From contig NC_079206.1 in NCBI RefSeq assembly GCF_026745355.1, positions 31,984,323 through 32,048,322 of the forward strand: 64,000 nt of DNA, read 5' to 3'. The position numbers and the translations under genes are program-made. How positions within the stretch are numbered: position 1 is the first letter of the stretch; every line of letters starts with the position of its first letter. This stretch comes from Beta vulgaris subsp. vulgaris (lineage: Eukaryota; Streptophyta; Magnoliopsida; Caryophyllales; Amaranthaceae). Positions 23,750 to 35,800 of this stretch are shown piece after piece. The notes beneath the pieces are model-generated. The model searched no databases. It was not told the origin of the DNA and was given only the letters and a program-made list of their open reading frames with translations.

Positions 23750-24879
23750 CTAGCAATTCACGCACGCGACTGCGTGCCTCATTTTTTAAAACACAAATTC
23801 TACCTTTTTTGGGCATTATCAAGGGTAAAATTTGATCCATGATCCCAAGATTGTAACCGAAAGTATAAACTAATTTAAGTTTTTTTTTCATTGTCTAACT
23901 TCTAAATTTTTTTTTCACACGTTGATATTTAAAATTTTCATAATTTTTAATTTTGTCCTTTTCTAAAATTTAACATTTTTAGCTTTAATTATATTTGAAA
24001 TGAAATTTAAAATTTTTCATAAACAATTTGATAATTGAAATCTTTTTTTTAGAAAAATAAAAATCGTTACTTTTGGCAAATCAATGTAGTTTTTTTTTTC
24101 TAAAAATGGATTTTTGCAAAAGTTGTTCGCAAAAAGTTTGATATTGTTTTGTTTTTCAAAAAATGTATTTTTGAACATGGATTTTTTGCAAAAGTTTTGG
24201 GCAAAAGTTTTAATATTGGCATTTTTTTAGAAAAAACTAAATTTGTTTTTATATGAAAATGAATTAAATATAAGTCTGATTGTATAAATGCCCTTTTGAA
24301 CTCATTACTATCATCTCCATTTTTTTTAACTACACAACAGTCGACTAAGTTGCTATTGTTTATTTCAACTAATGTGAAATAATTTTGAAGGTTAAAAGAA
24401 TTATTTATATTTTTGAAAGTTCGCAAATTGTCGATGGATGAATGTGTGATATTGCCGTGAAAATCTTATGTTTTTCTCAGATTTGTGTTTATAGGTAACT
24501 TTTGTGAGTATGTAATTGTGACTGGTTCTTGAGAATAGTGATTTGTAAGTAAACTTTTGAAAATATTTTTTGTATGTATTGACATTCTAGGTTATTAGTT
24601 TTAGTTTGTATATATGTTAATTTTAAGTTTTAACAAAGTTTCCTGATTATTTGAGTCATTTGCGTGATTTTCATAACGTGATTTTCTCAATTGTATGAGT
24701 GATTTGTAAAGTTTCTTCTTTTAAGTGATTTGTAAGTGGTTGTAGATTAATTTTCGATAGTTTTCGTTGAGTCCTGATTTGATTTTGACATTCCTTTTGT
24801 AATTAAGAAAGGGAAGGGGGCAAAATAGGCATTTCAAAAGAGGACACCATTGCTCCTCCCTTCCCTTATATAATAAAGA
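23750..24879 (-). mobile_element. Non-autonomous Helitron
   Basis: Read on the minus strand it starts TCTTTATTATATAAGGGAAG after an A (24880) and ends with the hairpin GCACGC-AGTC-GCGTGC, eight bases, then CTAG before a T (23749). A|TC...CTAG|T with a subterminal hairpin is the Helitron signature. It is 1130 bp with no helicase. The ends closely match the element at 56459-56721. The interior has degenerate GCAAAAGTT repeats (24110-24210). Confidence 0.87.
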
Positions 24880-25239
24880 TAATGGAATTTATATAAATTT
24901 TAAACTTATTTTTTTCACGGTGAAAAGAACGCATCTTAAATAATGGAAAAGTTAAACACTAAATCTGAGGTATAATGATTAATGAGGGTATGGTGAAGCA
25001 CATATAAGTGTAACATATATGATCAAAAAATGGGATTCACCTTTAGTTGCATGCCTGAGAGCTTTCGCGACACGAAGGGGAGTTTTTTGGATACCATCCC
25101 TGTTGATATCTTCACCCAACCCTTGCAACAAAATCCTAACAGCACTCTGAATTTCTGCTTCTTCTTCAACACCCAGTTTAGTATATCCCACTTTCACTCT
25201 ATTCTCAAGCTCCATATCATAACAATGTTCATCGTCCAT

Positions 25240-25606
25240 AGCATCGATTGACAAAAGAAATAAACAAAAAACCACTAAAGTCTTAAAAGTGATAGTTATA
25301 CTTTAGTAAACTACTTTCCAGAAACTTTCAAACGGAAAAAACGAAATCACAAGTAGGCATAAACAAGTGTAAAATCCCGAATACCCAGATGAAAATTTCA
25401 AATACCAGTAAACCAGAACGAAAATAAAACTTACTAATACAGGAGTAGTAAATAACAAATCAGGTATATCTGCTCATGGTTATAATTTCAAGGCATAAAA
25501 TACAAGATTGCACGCTCTTCTTTAAAACCCACGTTGAAGGAGACAAAGAAGAGACAGATATCATAGAGTAGAGACTTGGAGAGTTGGAAGGAAAAAAGGA
25601 TACAAG
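25240..25606. other. 5' flank / leader of the GCHI gene
   Basis: Sequence between the GCHI ATG and the retrotransposon target duplication. No TATA-like box close to the ATG; it may be leader or promoter-proximal DNA cut from its upstream part by the insertion. Confidence 0.4.
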
Positions 25607-25611
25607 GAATG

Positions 25612-26068
25612 TGTTTCTGCCTAGAAACTAGTCAAAAGAGTACTATGTTTAGGGTGAGAGTCAAATCCCGAGCTAGGTTAGAATCCCGAGTCTCGTAGTC
25701 TCCAATCCGGCAAAACAAGGAAAAACTGACCCGGGGGTGTTTCCGGGAAAGCCCCTCCGACGCTCAAGTCAGTTGAGATTGAGGTAGAGAGAAAAAGTAA
25801 TCCACTCTAGAGAGAGATGCTCTGGTTTTGTTAGGTAAGAATTGAAAACCTGTTCATTAATGAGACTGTTGGTATTTATAGTGTTTGGGATTTCCCAGAT
25901 AGGAAACCCTTTTGGGAAGCATCCCAAGACCTAGGGAAGCCTCCACCTTTTTAAGGTAATTGACTTTTGTCCCCCTAAAAGCTGGTGAATCTTCCTTGGT
26001 ATGTGGAATTTAGGCCTTATGTAGAGTGCCCTTTTGACATTCCTTGGGCCAGGCCATGGGCCCAAACA
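25612..26068 (-). repeat. 3' LTR of the Tat element
   Basis: Begins TGTTTGGGCCC and ends GGCAGAAACA on the minus strand; holds a TATA-like CTATAAATACC. Same length as the other LTR. Confidence 0.95.
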
Positions 26069-27302
26069 ATTAGCACCACGCCAAGTAATCGTGGATGAGC
26101 TCCACGTTCAAGAGACGGTTGGTTGGCGAATTTCTTTGGGGATTTATTTTGACTCGGGAACCCCGACCCGAGCGTGTTTTCTTCAAGAGGGATTTTTTGG
26201 GGCCTCCTCTTAACTCCCGAGAGGCATTAGTACTATTATGCGGGGGAAGTATCAATCCCGACCCCGAGGTGGGATGATGACCCGTCAGTTTTCGAGGAAT
26301 GTCTATCCCGACTCCGACCTTCCGTGGTATCCCGAGGGGTCATTGTAGGAGTCCCTGCCGAATTCCTGGGGCTCGTGCTACCCCGATACCACCTTCCAGG
26401 CTTGGCCATCCCGACCCGAGTACAAAGATATCCCGAGGCGGGAATTTTGAGCGGGGGTTGAACCCCCCTTATCACAGCCCCGATACCAATAGGCTCTCGA
26501 TTTATTTTGGGGGGAGATGACTCGGCAACCCGAGCTGGGTGATGTCGGCTTTTTATTGGGAGTTATGAGACTTCAGATCTATCCCAAGTCGATCTTGAGT
26601 GAACATATCCAAATATTGGCTAGCTATGAGAGCCTAGGGTTGACCAAGAGGGGGTGCCCAACTCGGGGGCCAATGGGCCTTCCCATATAATCCCGAGTTG
26701 GTTATGATGGCAAACAAATTGAGGAGCCCCTTGGATTGACCAAGTAGGGGTACCCAACTCGGGGGCCAATAGGCCTTCCCATGTAATCCCGAGTTGGTTG
26801 TGATTGACCTCAGCTCATTATTTGGCTAAGTATGGGAGCCTCTTGGATTGACCAAGTAGGGGTACCCAACTCGGGGGCCAATAGGCCTTCCCATGTAATC
26901 CCGAGTTGGTTGTGATAGAACTTAGCTCATTATTTGGCTAAGTATGAGAACCTCTTGGATTGACCAAGTAGGGGTGCCCAACTCGGGGGCTAATGAGCCT
27001 CCATATGCAATCCCGAGTTGGTTCTAAGTGAACTTGACTCATTATTTGGCTAAGTATGAGAACCCCTTGGATTGACCAAGTAGGGGTACCCAACTCGGGG
27101 GCTAATGAGCCTCCATATGCAATCCCGAGTTGGTTATGAGTGAACTTGGCTCATTATTTGGCTAAGTATGAGAACCCCTTGGATTGACCAAGTAGGGGTA
27201 CCCAACTCGGGGGCTAATGAGCCTCCATATGCAATCCCGAGTTGGTTATGAGTGAACTTGGCTCATTATTTGGCTAAGTATGAGAACCCCTTGGATTGAT
27301 CA

Positions 27303-29142
27303 TGTAACACCCCCAAATTACTCACTTTTAAATAAATAATTTAATAAATAATATTTGAGTAATTTAGGAGTATTACCGCTACGTGACTAACACGCTTTCG
27401 GCAACCAACTACTAACTAACCAAAATAACTTGCAGCGGAAGACTTTTAACCAAAAATAATAATACTTCTTTATTAATAAAAGTAAATATTGTCTCAAAAC
27501 TCAATATAAATAAAAACCCTAATCTAGGTGAAGATCCCTTCCTAGTATGCTCCCATGCACATCCAAAATTCACCTGTAAAACTGCTTACCAAAAAGGTAA
27601 ACAGGGCAAAGCCAAATAGGAAAAAGGAAATACGCGTCAGTATAAAACTGAGTATGAAATGTACTAGATAAGTAACACATTTGTTAGTTCATAACAATTT
27701 TTCATTTTGAAAACTCCATCACCAATAATTCAAGAATAACTCTTTAAGAATAAACTATTCTCAAACACTTAATAATAATTCAAGAACAACATTTTAAGAA
27801 CAAACTCTTTCCAAACACTTGAATAATAATTCAAGAATAACCTTTTAAGAACAAACTCTTTTGAAACACTTGAATAATAATTCAAGAATAAACTTTTAAG
27901 AACAAACTCTTTCCAAACACTTGAATAATAATTCAAGAATAACCTTTTAAGAACAAACTCTTTCCAAACAACTTGGATTAAAAATAATCCTGAAAACAAT
28001 TCCTCTTCTTATCACCCCTTCTATTTTGCTAAGTGTGCACACCCCCCAAGCTAGTCATCCCATCACGGAGCTATATCAAGGGGTAACTATAATTGCCAAC
28101 AAGTGGACTTTGAATCTCTTGATATTAATCAAGCGGAAATAATAATAATATGACTTGTAAGTCATGAATAAACCTCCTTTCCTCATAAACAACTTTTTGA
28201 ACATTCAAAGTTCATAAAAACCAATCAACCTTTCCTTGTAAAAATAATTTAATTTTCCAAAAAGGATAACAAAACTTCTATATAAAAATGATTGATAAAA
28301 TCATTCTTCTTTTCACTTCAAGAGTGAATAATAAAAATTGTAACCATTTAAACCAAATTTCTAAACCAATCCAACCAATAAAATCAATAAACAACTTTAT
28401 CATATAAACCACATTTTAAAAGATCTAGCTACATAACGTACCTTGATCTTGCACAAACTAATACTAGTATCTTCACTTATTCTTATACTTGAGCTTTCTC
28501 ATAGCCAACCAACAAGCAATCTACCACATGAACTTAATCATGAATTTAAACATGAATGATCTATCATGAGCATAATATTTTTGAGTAAGAAATATGAAAA
28601 TATTTTTCTTGAACAAAAGAAAATTGAAACTTGAATAAGAAATATAAAACTAGAATACATAGGAAGAGAAAGAAGAACTTTGAAGTAAGAGAATATGAAT
28701 TCTTCAAAGTTGTTGTGTGGAAAAGATGGCTTAAGGTATGGGGTATTTATAGGAGTAGAATAGGTAGTACTTAATTTCAAAAATTAAATAGTTTGTAACC
28801 TTCACCATAAATTAGGGATTAAACCAAGATTTGTAACATCCATCATAAATTTGGAAGTTATAGGAAAACAAAACTCCCTCCATTCACCATAAATCCGTAG
28901 GAATATATGGCCCCTAAAAAAAATTTTTTTTTTTTTTTTTTTTGTTTTGGTTTTCTAAATTTTTTGACTAGGATTTAATACCAAAAGCTTAACAAATTCA
29001 ATTTTGGCGCCATATTCCCGCCAAAATAATTAAAAATATGAAAATACTAAAATACCCTTTGCTTAAAATATTTATTTTAGAAAATAAATATATAATAAAT
29101 ATTTTATTATTTAAATAAATACTAAAAATATGGGGTATTACA
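27303..29142. mobile_element. Solo LTR inserted in the tandem array
   Basis: Begins TGTAACACCCCCAAATTACT and ends GGGGTATTACA, with GATCA duplicated at 27298-27302 and 29143-29147. 1840 bp without coding potential. TG...CA ends and a 5-bp duplication with no internal region point to a solo LTR left by recombination, of the TGTAACACC type common in plant Gypsy elements. A non-autonomous element is a weaker alternative. Confidence 0.85.
27728..27970. repeat. 51-bp tandem repeat within the solo LTR
   Basis: Four to five copies of a 51-bp unit containing AATAATAATTCAAGAATAAC and TTTTAAGAACAAACTCTTT. The unit length is a multiple of three, which produces a spurious repetitive open frame on the minus strand. 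Confidence 0.9.
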
Positions 29143-29801
29143 GATCAAGTAAGGGTACCCAACTCGGGGGTTAATGAGCCTCCATATGCAATCCCGAGTT
29201 GGTTATGAGTTAACTAATTAGCTCATTATTTGGCTAAGTATGGGAGCCCCTTGGATTGACCAAGTAGGGGTGCCCAACTCGGGGGCTAATAGGCCTTCCC
29301 ATGTAATTCCGAGTTGGTTGTGATTGAACTTAGCTCATTATTTAGCTAAGTATGGGAGCCGCTTGGATTGACCAAGTAGGGGTGCCCAACTCGGGGATGA
29401 TTGGGGGGAGTCAAGGTTTTTGAGACTAGAGTTTGACCCTGGGAGGTCTGACCATTGACTTTTTGACTTTTAGCCATTTGGGCTTTTGGACCTGAATTTG
29501 AATTGAGCTTCTTCTTCTGTTTTGGCCCAATCTTTCGAGGGCCCATTGAGGGTCCAGAGGTTGTCGCGACGCGGAGGGGAGATGGAGGTTATATATAGGG
29601 GTGGAGAGAGAATTTGTCCGTATTCCAAATCATTTGCAATCACTTTCACTTTCTCTCTCTAGAATCTCTCTCTAGAATTTCGTCCGATCCCAAGTCCTCC
29701 GAGCGCGCGTCCCAGTTTTCGTTCCCGACTGTGTTTTTCGAGAAGGTACGTCCCCTCGTGTCCCTTTCCTTTTCTTATTTCTTTGTTGCTAGGTTTTTAG
29801 G

Positions 29802-32376
29802 ATGGATCCCGAGTCGGATCCTAGTGAATCTTCTTCGTCCCCCATTAGACTTTCTGAGGAGATACGGGGGGTATACGGTTTCTTGGTTAGCACTCGGGTT
29901 CCATGTGAGGACCCTTCCATCGTTCCCAAGGCTATTCCTCTTTCCACACCCTCGGATTCCCTAAGCAAGGAAGATGAAAGGGTTGTCCCGGGGCCTTTTG
30001 ATGTTTCCTTGGCCCATAAACCCTGTAGTTCGAGTAATCTTGATAGGTTCTTGTCGGACAAGGTGGTAACGGTATCCGAAGAGCCCGAAGATGAGGCCCT
30101 GACCACATCCGGACAGGAGGTCCCTTCTTTAGACCCCGAGGGCGGTCATCACACTTTCTTTCCCGAAGCCTACTTTATGACCTACATGGAGAGGAATGCT
30201 AAGTACATTGGGACTAAGTTTTGGATCCAAGACCCGTATTTCGTTGTGAGGGCCAAGAGTGCAGAGTCGGTATTGACTCCTCCTGCCGGGTGTGTTTCCG
30301 TGTACCATCATAGTATGCAGATGGGCCTCAGGTTTCCCTTGCACCCATTCATCAAGGACCTACGAAACGGTTACCAGCTTACCCTGACCAACTTACTTCT
30401 GAACAGTTGGTTGACCATAAACGGGTTCATTGCTGTCTGCGATCTTCTCGGAGTGGCCCTGAGTTTGTGCCTGTGGCGCAATATTTTTACTTTGATGCTT
30501 GGCCCGGCTGAGCGTCACGGCCCGGGGTGGTTCCGTTTTCAGTGTCGCCTGGGTTATAAAGTGGTTCATGATCCCCCTTCGAACCAAAAAGGATTCAGGA
30601 GAACCTTCTATCATATTTATACCAGCGGCGATTGGGGGATTCCCATTATACCTCCCGCGGAAGGTCCCAGATTCAGGTTGAATCAGACGGTCCCCGAGAT
30701 GTCTGGGGAGGAGGCGGTTGCTGGGATATACCTTTCCACTACCCCGAGAATACATTCGGGGGATTTGGCTTATGTGCCTTTGAACTGGTTGCCCACTCGC
30801 CATGATATCCGGAATGAGATGTTCTTGGCGGCCGTAGGCTTGAGCCGTAGCTGTGATAAGGGTAAACTCCTTAGCCAAATGTGCAAGTTACCTCGTTTAT
30901 GCTAAATTTTGACATTTTGTTTGTTTCAGTTCTAGCCCGACACCGACACGAACCTGTCATGGCCGAACGATTCATTAGCTGCAACGACTTTGCCGCTAAG
31001 CTCCTGGCGGAATTGGATGCGGAGACTATGGCCGTACCTCCGGCTCCGAAGGTAAATCTTATTTTCAGTTCAAGCCCGACACCGACTTGATCCTTCTGGT
31101 TTTGCTAACCACTTTTTCTTAATTTCAGGATACCGAGTCGGCCAAGAAGCTTAATGTCCGCTCCCGAAAGCTGAAGGGAGATGTGGAGAAGGCTCAGGCG
31201 GCTGAAAGGGAAGAGGTGGAGAAGGCTGCTAAGGCGCCTTCGATCATGGTCTCAAAGGCTTCCGATAAGGCCTCATCAAGGGTCTCCTCGGGAAGTAAGC
31301 GGAAGGCTCCGAGCTTTCCCGAGGACGCTCTGATAGGTTCTGAGGAGCCTCTCCAGAAGCGTATCCGAGTTGAAAAGTTTGGAATTGATACTCCCTTTAC
31401 TTCTATCACTCCGGTGGCCAGAGTGAAGTCTGCTCTTCATACCCTCTATACCGACGCCGATGATAAGGCTCTCTTGGACCTGGTATGGGGGAGATTAATG
31501 CTTTGTACGAGTCCTGGCTCGAGGTAAATGCCTGTCCCGACTCTTCTATCTTCCCGTTTCGGGTGTTTCTTAACGTTATGCTTTGTTTTGCAGACCTCCA
31601 TTCGTATGACCTCTGTGATCAATCGTCGTTCCCAATTTGAGGAGGGCGTGGTCGAGCTGAAGGGGGAGATTGACGTCCTAAAGAAGCTGGTTGAGGAGAA
31701 GGAGGCTGAGATCACTCGGCTCAATGCCGAGTTAGACTCTCAGAAGGACACCTTTGAGCAAGCCACAATAGCTGTTAAGGAACACAAGGCGTTGAAGGAT
31801 AATCAGAAGGTGCTGACTGTTGATCTCAATGCTGTTACCATCGAGAGGAAAACCCTGCAGACGGAGCTTGACAAGCTGCACTTCAAAATATCGGCAGCGG
31901 AGAAGAAAGCCAAGCGCTCCGCGCACAAGCTTAAGAAGGCCTCCAAAGAGGCGAAGGCTGGGCAAGTTGAGTTCTTTGAGGGATGGAAGAGGTCTCCCGA
32001 GGGTTTAGATTTCCTGGGACAGATGGCTTCTCGTTCATACCGAATGGCGGTCAGGGACACGAAGGACCGACTGAAGGGTATTCTAGCTGGTCGAGGGTCG
32101 AGGCTGAGTTTGATGCTCGCATAGCCGAGGAACAGAGAGTGAATGCAGAGAAGGCTGCAAAGAAGGATCCTCCTCAATCCTCCGCTTCCAAGGTGCCTCA
32201 GTCTTCGGCTTCAAAGGTTTCTGAGGACCTGATCGCTCCTCCTTCCACATCTCCTGAGGCTCCAACTCCAAACCCCGAGGTAGATGTTGAACCGGAGGAC
32301 CTTCTGTCGGAGAGTTCCAATGACGAGGATGGTACTGGCAGTACCGATAGCTCCCCCACTAAGACTGCTGCTGTTT
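29802..32376 (+). pseudogene. Antisense ORF of the Tat element ('putative gypsy-type transposon' family), spliced
   Basis: Transcribed opposite to gag-pol. Exon 1 is 29802-30894 (ATG at 29802, MDPESDPSESS), with the conserved core SLCLWRNIFTLMLGP and WFRFQCRLGYKVVHDPP, which I recognise as the plant domain named 'Transposase (putative), gypsy type' (PF04195). GT-AG introns give exon 2 30930-31051 (MAERFISCNDFAAKLLAELD), exon 3 31129-31523 and exon 4 from 31594, a long coiled coil (about 60-130 residues of heptad-like Glu/Lys/Leu), ending acidic and Ser-rich at 32376. Exon junctions 1-2 and 2-3 are in phase. One-base frame breaks occur near 31490 and near 32085. Despite the domain name no catalytic motif is visible and its role is unknown; extra antisense ORFs are known in Tat-lineage elements. 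Confidence 0.75.
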
Positions 32377-32809
32377 AGATTTATGCTTTGTTGCTTTTTC
32401 ATTTGAACTTTCTTTTCCCCGCCCCGAGAGCTTGTTCCCGGGTAATATTTTGCGGTTTCTGAGAGTCTGTTCTTGGAACCTGTAGGCTGTACTTTTATTT
32501 TCTTATGAATGGAAGTATTTTCTTGACTCATCTTTTGCCTTTTCCTGTGTGATGCTATAAATGTGTTGTTTATCATTCGTTGCAATTATGAGATAATGTG
32601 CCAACTTTTCATTACTGTTGCAATAATACCGAGCTCTAATAAGGTATTGCTAATGGCCCCGAGTTGTAACGAATGATAAGACCGATGGCTCAACTGTGGC
32701 CAGTGCGGCTTTAATCATGTTTAACTCAAAAAAGGCTTGGGGAATACCCCGAGCTGGCTTGCAAGTTGATTACACAAACGGTTCAAGTGTGGCCAGTTTA
32801 CAAGTTAAC

Positions 32810-35800
32810 TTAAATGAAATACTTCTTTAAATTGTCGGCATTCCAGGATCGGGCGAGTGGGGTGCCTTCTGGTGACTCAAGTCGATATGTCCCGGGTTTG
32901 ACCTCGGCGACAACCTTATAAGGTCCATCTCATTTTGGCCCGAGCTTTCCTTTAAGGTGGGTGAGGCCAGTGGCTTCTACCTTCCTCACCACCCAGTCCC
33001 CGACTGTTATAGGACGGACTTTGACCCGCTGGTTGAATTGTCTTGCCACTCGCAGCTTGTTTTGAATCGATCTAACCAAAGCATTGCCTCTTGTCTCGGG
33101 GAGGAGGTCGAGATTGACTGGTTTCTCTTCTTCATTCTATTCATATTCATAGAACCTCATCCTCGGGGAGGGTATCCCGACTTCCACGGGAAGGACAGCG
33201 TCGCTTCCATAAACCAAGTTGAAGGGTGAATGGCCAGTTGCTTCTTTCACTGTTGTCCGTGCTGACCATAACTTCCGGGAGGTCGTCAACTTCCCTTAGC
33301 TCCTTCTAGAGACTTCTTTATCCCATTGAGCACCACTTTGTTTCAGCCTCTGCTTGACCATTTGTCTGGGGTCGGGACGCTGAGAACCTTGTTCTAATGC
33401 CGAACTGGAGCAGTATTCCCGAGTTGGCCACTGTTAAATTGCCTTCCATTATCTGAGATGAGAGTTTGGGAACCCGAACCGGGTGATGATGTTTCTCCAT
33501 ATGAAGTTCTGCACTTGCTTATCCGTTATGGAGGCCAGCGGTTCCGCCTCGACCCATTTTGTGAAATAGTCGATGGCTACCAAAAGAAACCTCCTTTGCC
33601 CCGAGGCTGCTGGAAAGGGGCCTATCAGGTCCATGCCCCACTTGTCAAATGGAAGAACAGCTTGGATCGTGGTTAGCTGGTTGGTCGGGCACCGAGGTAT
33701 ATCTCCATGGAGTTGGCAATTAGGGCATTTCGTGACCAAGACCTCCGCATCCTGTTTTAGGGTGGGCCAATAGTACCCTACCCTTAGAGCTTTCCCGGCT
33801 ATTGTCCGGGCACCCTGATGGCTGCTGCAAGCCCCTTCGTGGATTTCCCTCAAAATGTAATCCCCTTCGAAGGGCGTCACGCACTTCAGCAGCGGATGTG
33901 TGTATGATTTTTTATACAAGTGGCCCTCATGCCAAATAAACCATCCCGCCTTCTTTTTAAGGGCCTCGGCCTCCTTCTCATATATGGGCAAGACTCCGTC
34001 CCTGAGATACCCTATGATTTCTGCCATCCAGTGTCGGTGCGGTTCAAAGTATGCACTTCCAAAGAGTTGATGCTTGGTTCTCAAGGACTTCCCAAATTAT
34101 GCTGCGAGGGGCTAGCCCTTCTGCTGAGCTAGCCATACGGGCAAGGGCATCAGCCTGTTGGTTCTCGGACCGGGGGAAATGCTGGATTTTGAATGAAGTC
34201 AGCTTCTGAATTAGCTGTCGGGTCTTGTTGAGGTACATCCTCATATTATCCTCCTTAGCTTCGTACTCCCCCGAGACCTGCCCTACTATTAGTTGGGAGT
34301 CGGATTTTGCCAGTGTGTTCTGAGCTCCCGCTGTGATACAAATCTGTAGGCCCAGGATCAGCGCTTCATACTCGGCCTCATTGTTTGAGGCGAGGAAGTC
34401 GAATTTCACAGCGTACTCCATCTTGTCCCCGACAGAGGGTATGATGACCAATCCAGCCCCGCTTCCCGACTTGGTCATAGAACCATCTACTTGTAGTTCC
34501 CACGACTCCCTTATCTCAATGTCCTCAGGGCGGGAGCAGCACTCGTTGATGAAATCTGCTAAGGCCTGTGCCTTGATTGCCCGGCGAGGCTCATACTCCA
34601 ACCCGTAGTCGGCCAGCTGGTCCGCCCACTCGGTCATTCTGGTTGAATGGTTCCTATTCTTAATTAGCTTCCTGATAGGTTGTCCGGTTAGGACGATGAT
34701 CTGATGCGCTTGAAAATACGGCTTTAACTTCCTGCTTGCCATCACCAAGGCGAACACCATTTTCTCAGCCTCGCTGTACCTCGACTCTGCCCCTCGGTAC
34801 GCATGGCTGATGAAATAGACGGGGTGTTGAGATGCTTCCCTTTCTGCAACCAACACCGCGCTGAGCGCGTGCTCTGATACCGAAAGGTATACGTAAAGAG
34901 TCTCTCCCGGCAAGAGAGATATGAGTTTTGGCAGCGTTGCTAAGTGTTGTTTTAATTGCTGAAACGCTTCTTCAGCCTCCTTGTCCCAGACGAACTCTTT
35001 TCTTTTTAGGGCCCCGAAAAACAGCAAGCTTTTGTCGCTGATCGGAGACAGAAAGCGCCCCAAGGCAGCAAGGCACCCCGTCAGCCTCTTCACTTCTCGA
35101 ACGTTTCTGGGTGAAGACATGTTTAACACTACATTAATCTTGTCGGGGTTTGCTTCTATCCCCCTTTCATTTACCAGGAATCCCAAACATTTACCGCCAG
35201 TTACCCCGAACACACACTTTTTGGGGTTTAGTTTCATACCATGGCGCCTGAGTGTCGCCAATGTCTCCCTCAAATCTTCTACGTGATCTTTCTTCTTCTT
35301 GCTCTTGACAATCATATCATCCACATATACTTCTATGTTCCTCCCGAGTTGCTCTGCAAAGACCGTGTTTATGGTTCTTTGATACGTGGCCCCTGCGTTC
35401 TTTAGCCCAAAGGGCATCATCTTGTAGCAGTACACGCCTTGGGCCGTGACAAAGGCGGTATGGACTCGGTCCTTTTGAGCCATGGGATCTGATGGTATCC
35501 CGCGTTGGCGTCCATGAAGCTGAGCAACTCGTGACCCGCTGTGGAGTCGACTAACCTGTCAATTTTCGGGAGGGATGGTTGTCTTTGGGCATGCTTGTTA
35601 AGATCTGTGAAGTCGACGCACATACGCCAAGCTCCGCTGGCCTTCTTCACCAAACCACATTGGTCAACCACTCAGTGTATGACATTCTTCATGATTCCCG
35701 CCTCTAGCACTTCTTCACTTCTTCTGCGCTGCGGCATTCCTCTCGGACCCTGATGCCTGAGCTTTTGTTGATAGGCGAACCCTTCCTTGATGTTTAGCTC

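Larger units (their letters stand above)
11860..25239 (-). pseudogene. GCH1: GTP cyclohydrolase I, plant tandem-domain form, disrupted
   Basis: Exon 1 is 25239-25041 (ATG at 25239; MDDEHCYDMELENR, LLQGLGEDINRDGI). GT-AG ends define a 12,010-bp intron, and exon 2 is 13030-11860. Domain 1 continues with ALFPEAG, GLVIVRDLDLFSYCECCLLP and VGLSKLSRV. Domain 2 has ILRSLGEDPSRKE, SLCEHHLLPFHGVVHIGY with the zinc-site Cys-His, and EASHMCMIARGIEK. The enzyme makes dihydroneopterin triphosphate from GTP, the first step of pteridine/folate synthesis, in the cytosol. Plant forms carry two fused domains that are both required. Lesions: in-frame TAG at 12761-12759 after RLQDPQ, TGA at 12539-12537 after FFGLLGF, and a frameshift near 12265-12290 before the CEHH segment. 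A 13-kb retrotransposon separates exon 1 from its likely promoter. Family identity is near certain; loss of function is strongly suggested unless the assembly has errors. Confidence 0.88.
26628..29398. repeat. 112-bp tandem repeat array in the 3' region of the Tat element
   Basis: The motif TTGGATTGACCAAG recurs at 26731, 26843, 26955, 27067, 27179, 27291, 29251 and 29363, giving an exact 112-bp period, with a partial first unit at about 26630. Each unit contains CCCAACTCGGGGGC and ATCCCGAGTTGG, which are nearly complementary and could fold. The array is split by a solo LTR at 27303-29142. Tandem arrays before the 3' LTR are known in Tat/Ogre elements. Confidence 0.95.

Noticed and set aside
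26095..26520. Overlapping frames next to the left LTR
   Set aside because: Opposite-strand frames of similar length in GC-rich noncoding DNA between the LTR and the tandem array; no domain on either strand.
27769..27999. Repetitive minus-strand frame with repeated FVLKRLFLNYYSS
   Set aside because: Caused by a 51-bp tandem repeat inside a solo LTR; no start context, no homology.
34333..34608. Plus-strand frames across the retrotransposon pol region (34333-38234)
   Set aside because: Shadows of the minus-strand gag and pol genes; motifs are on the minus strand.
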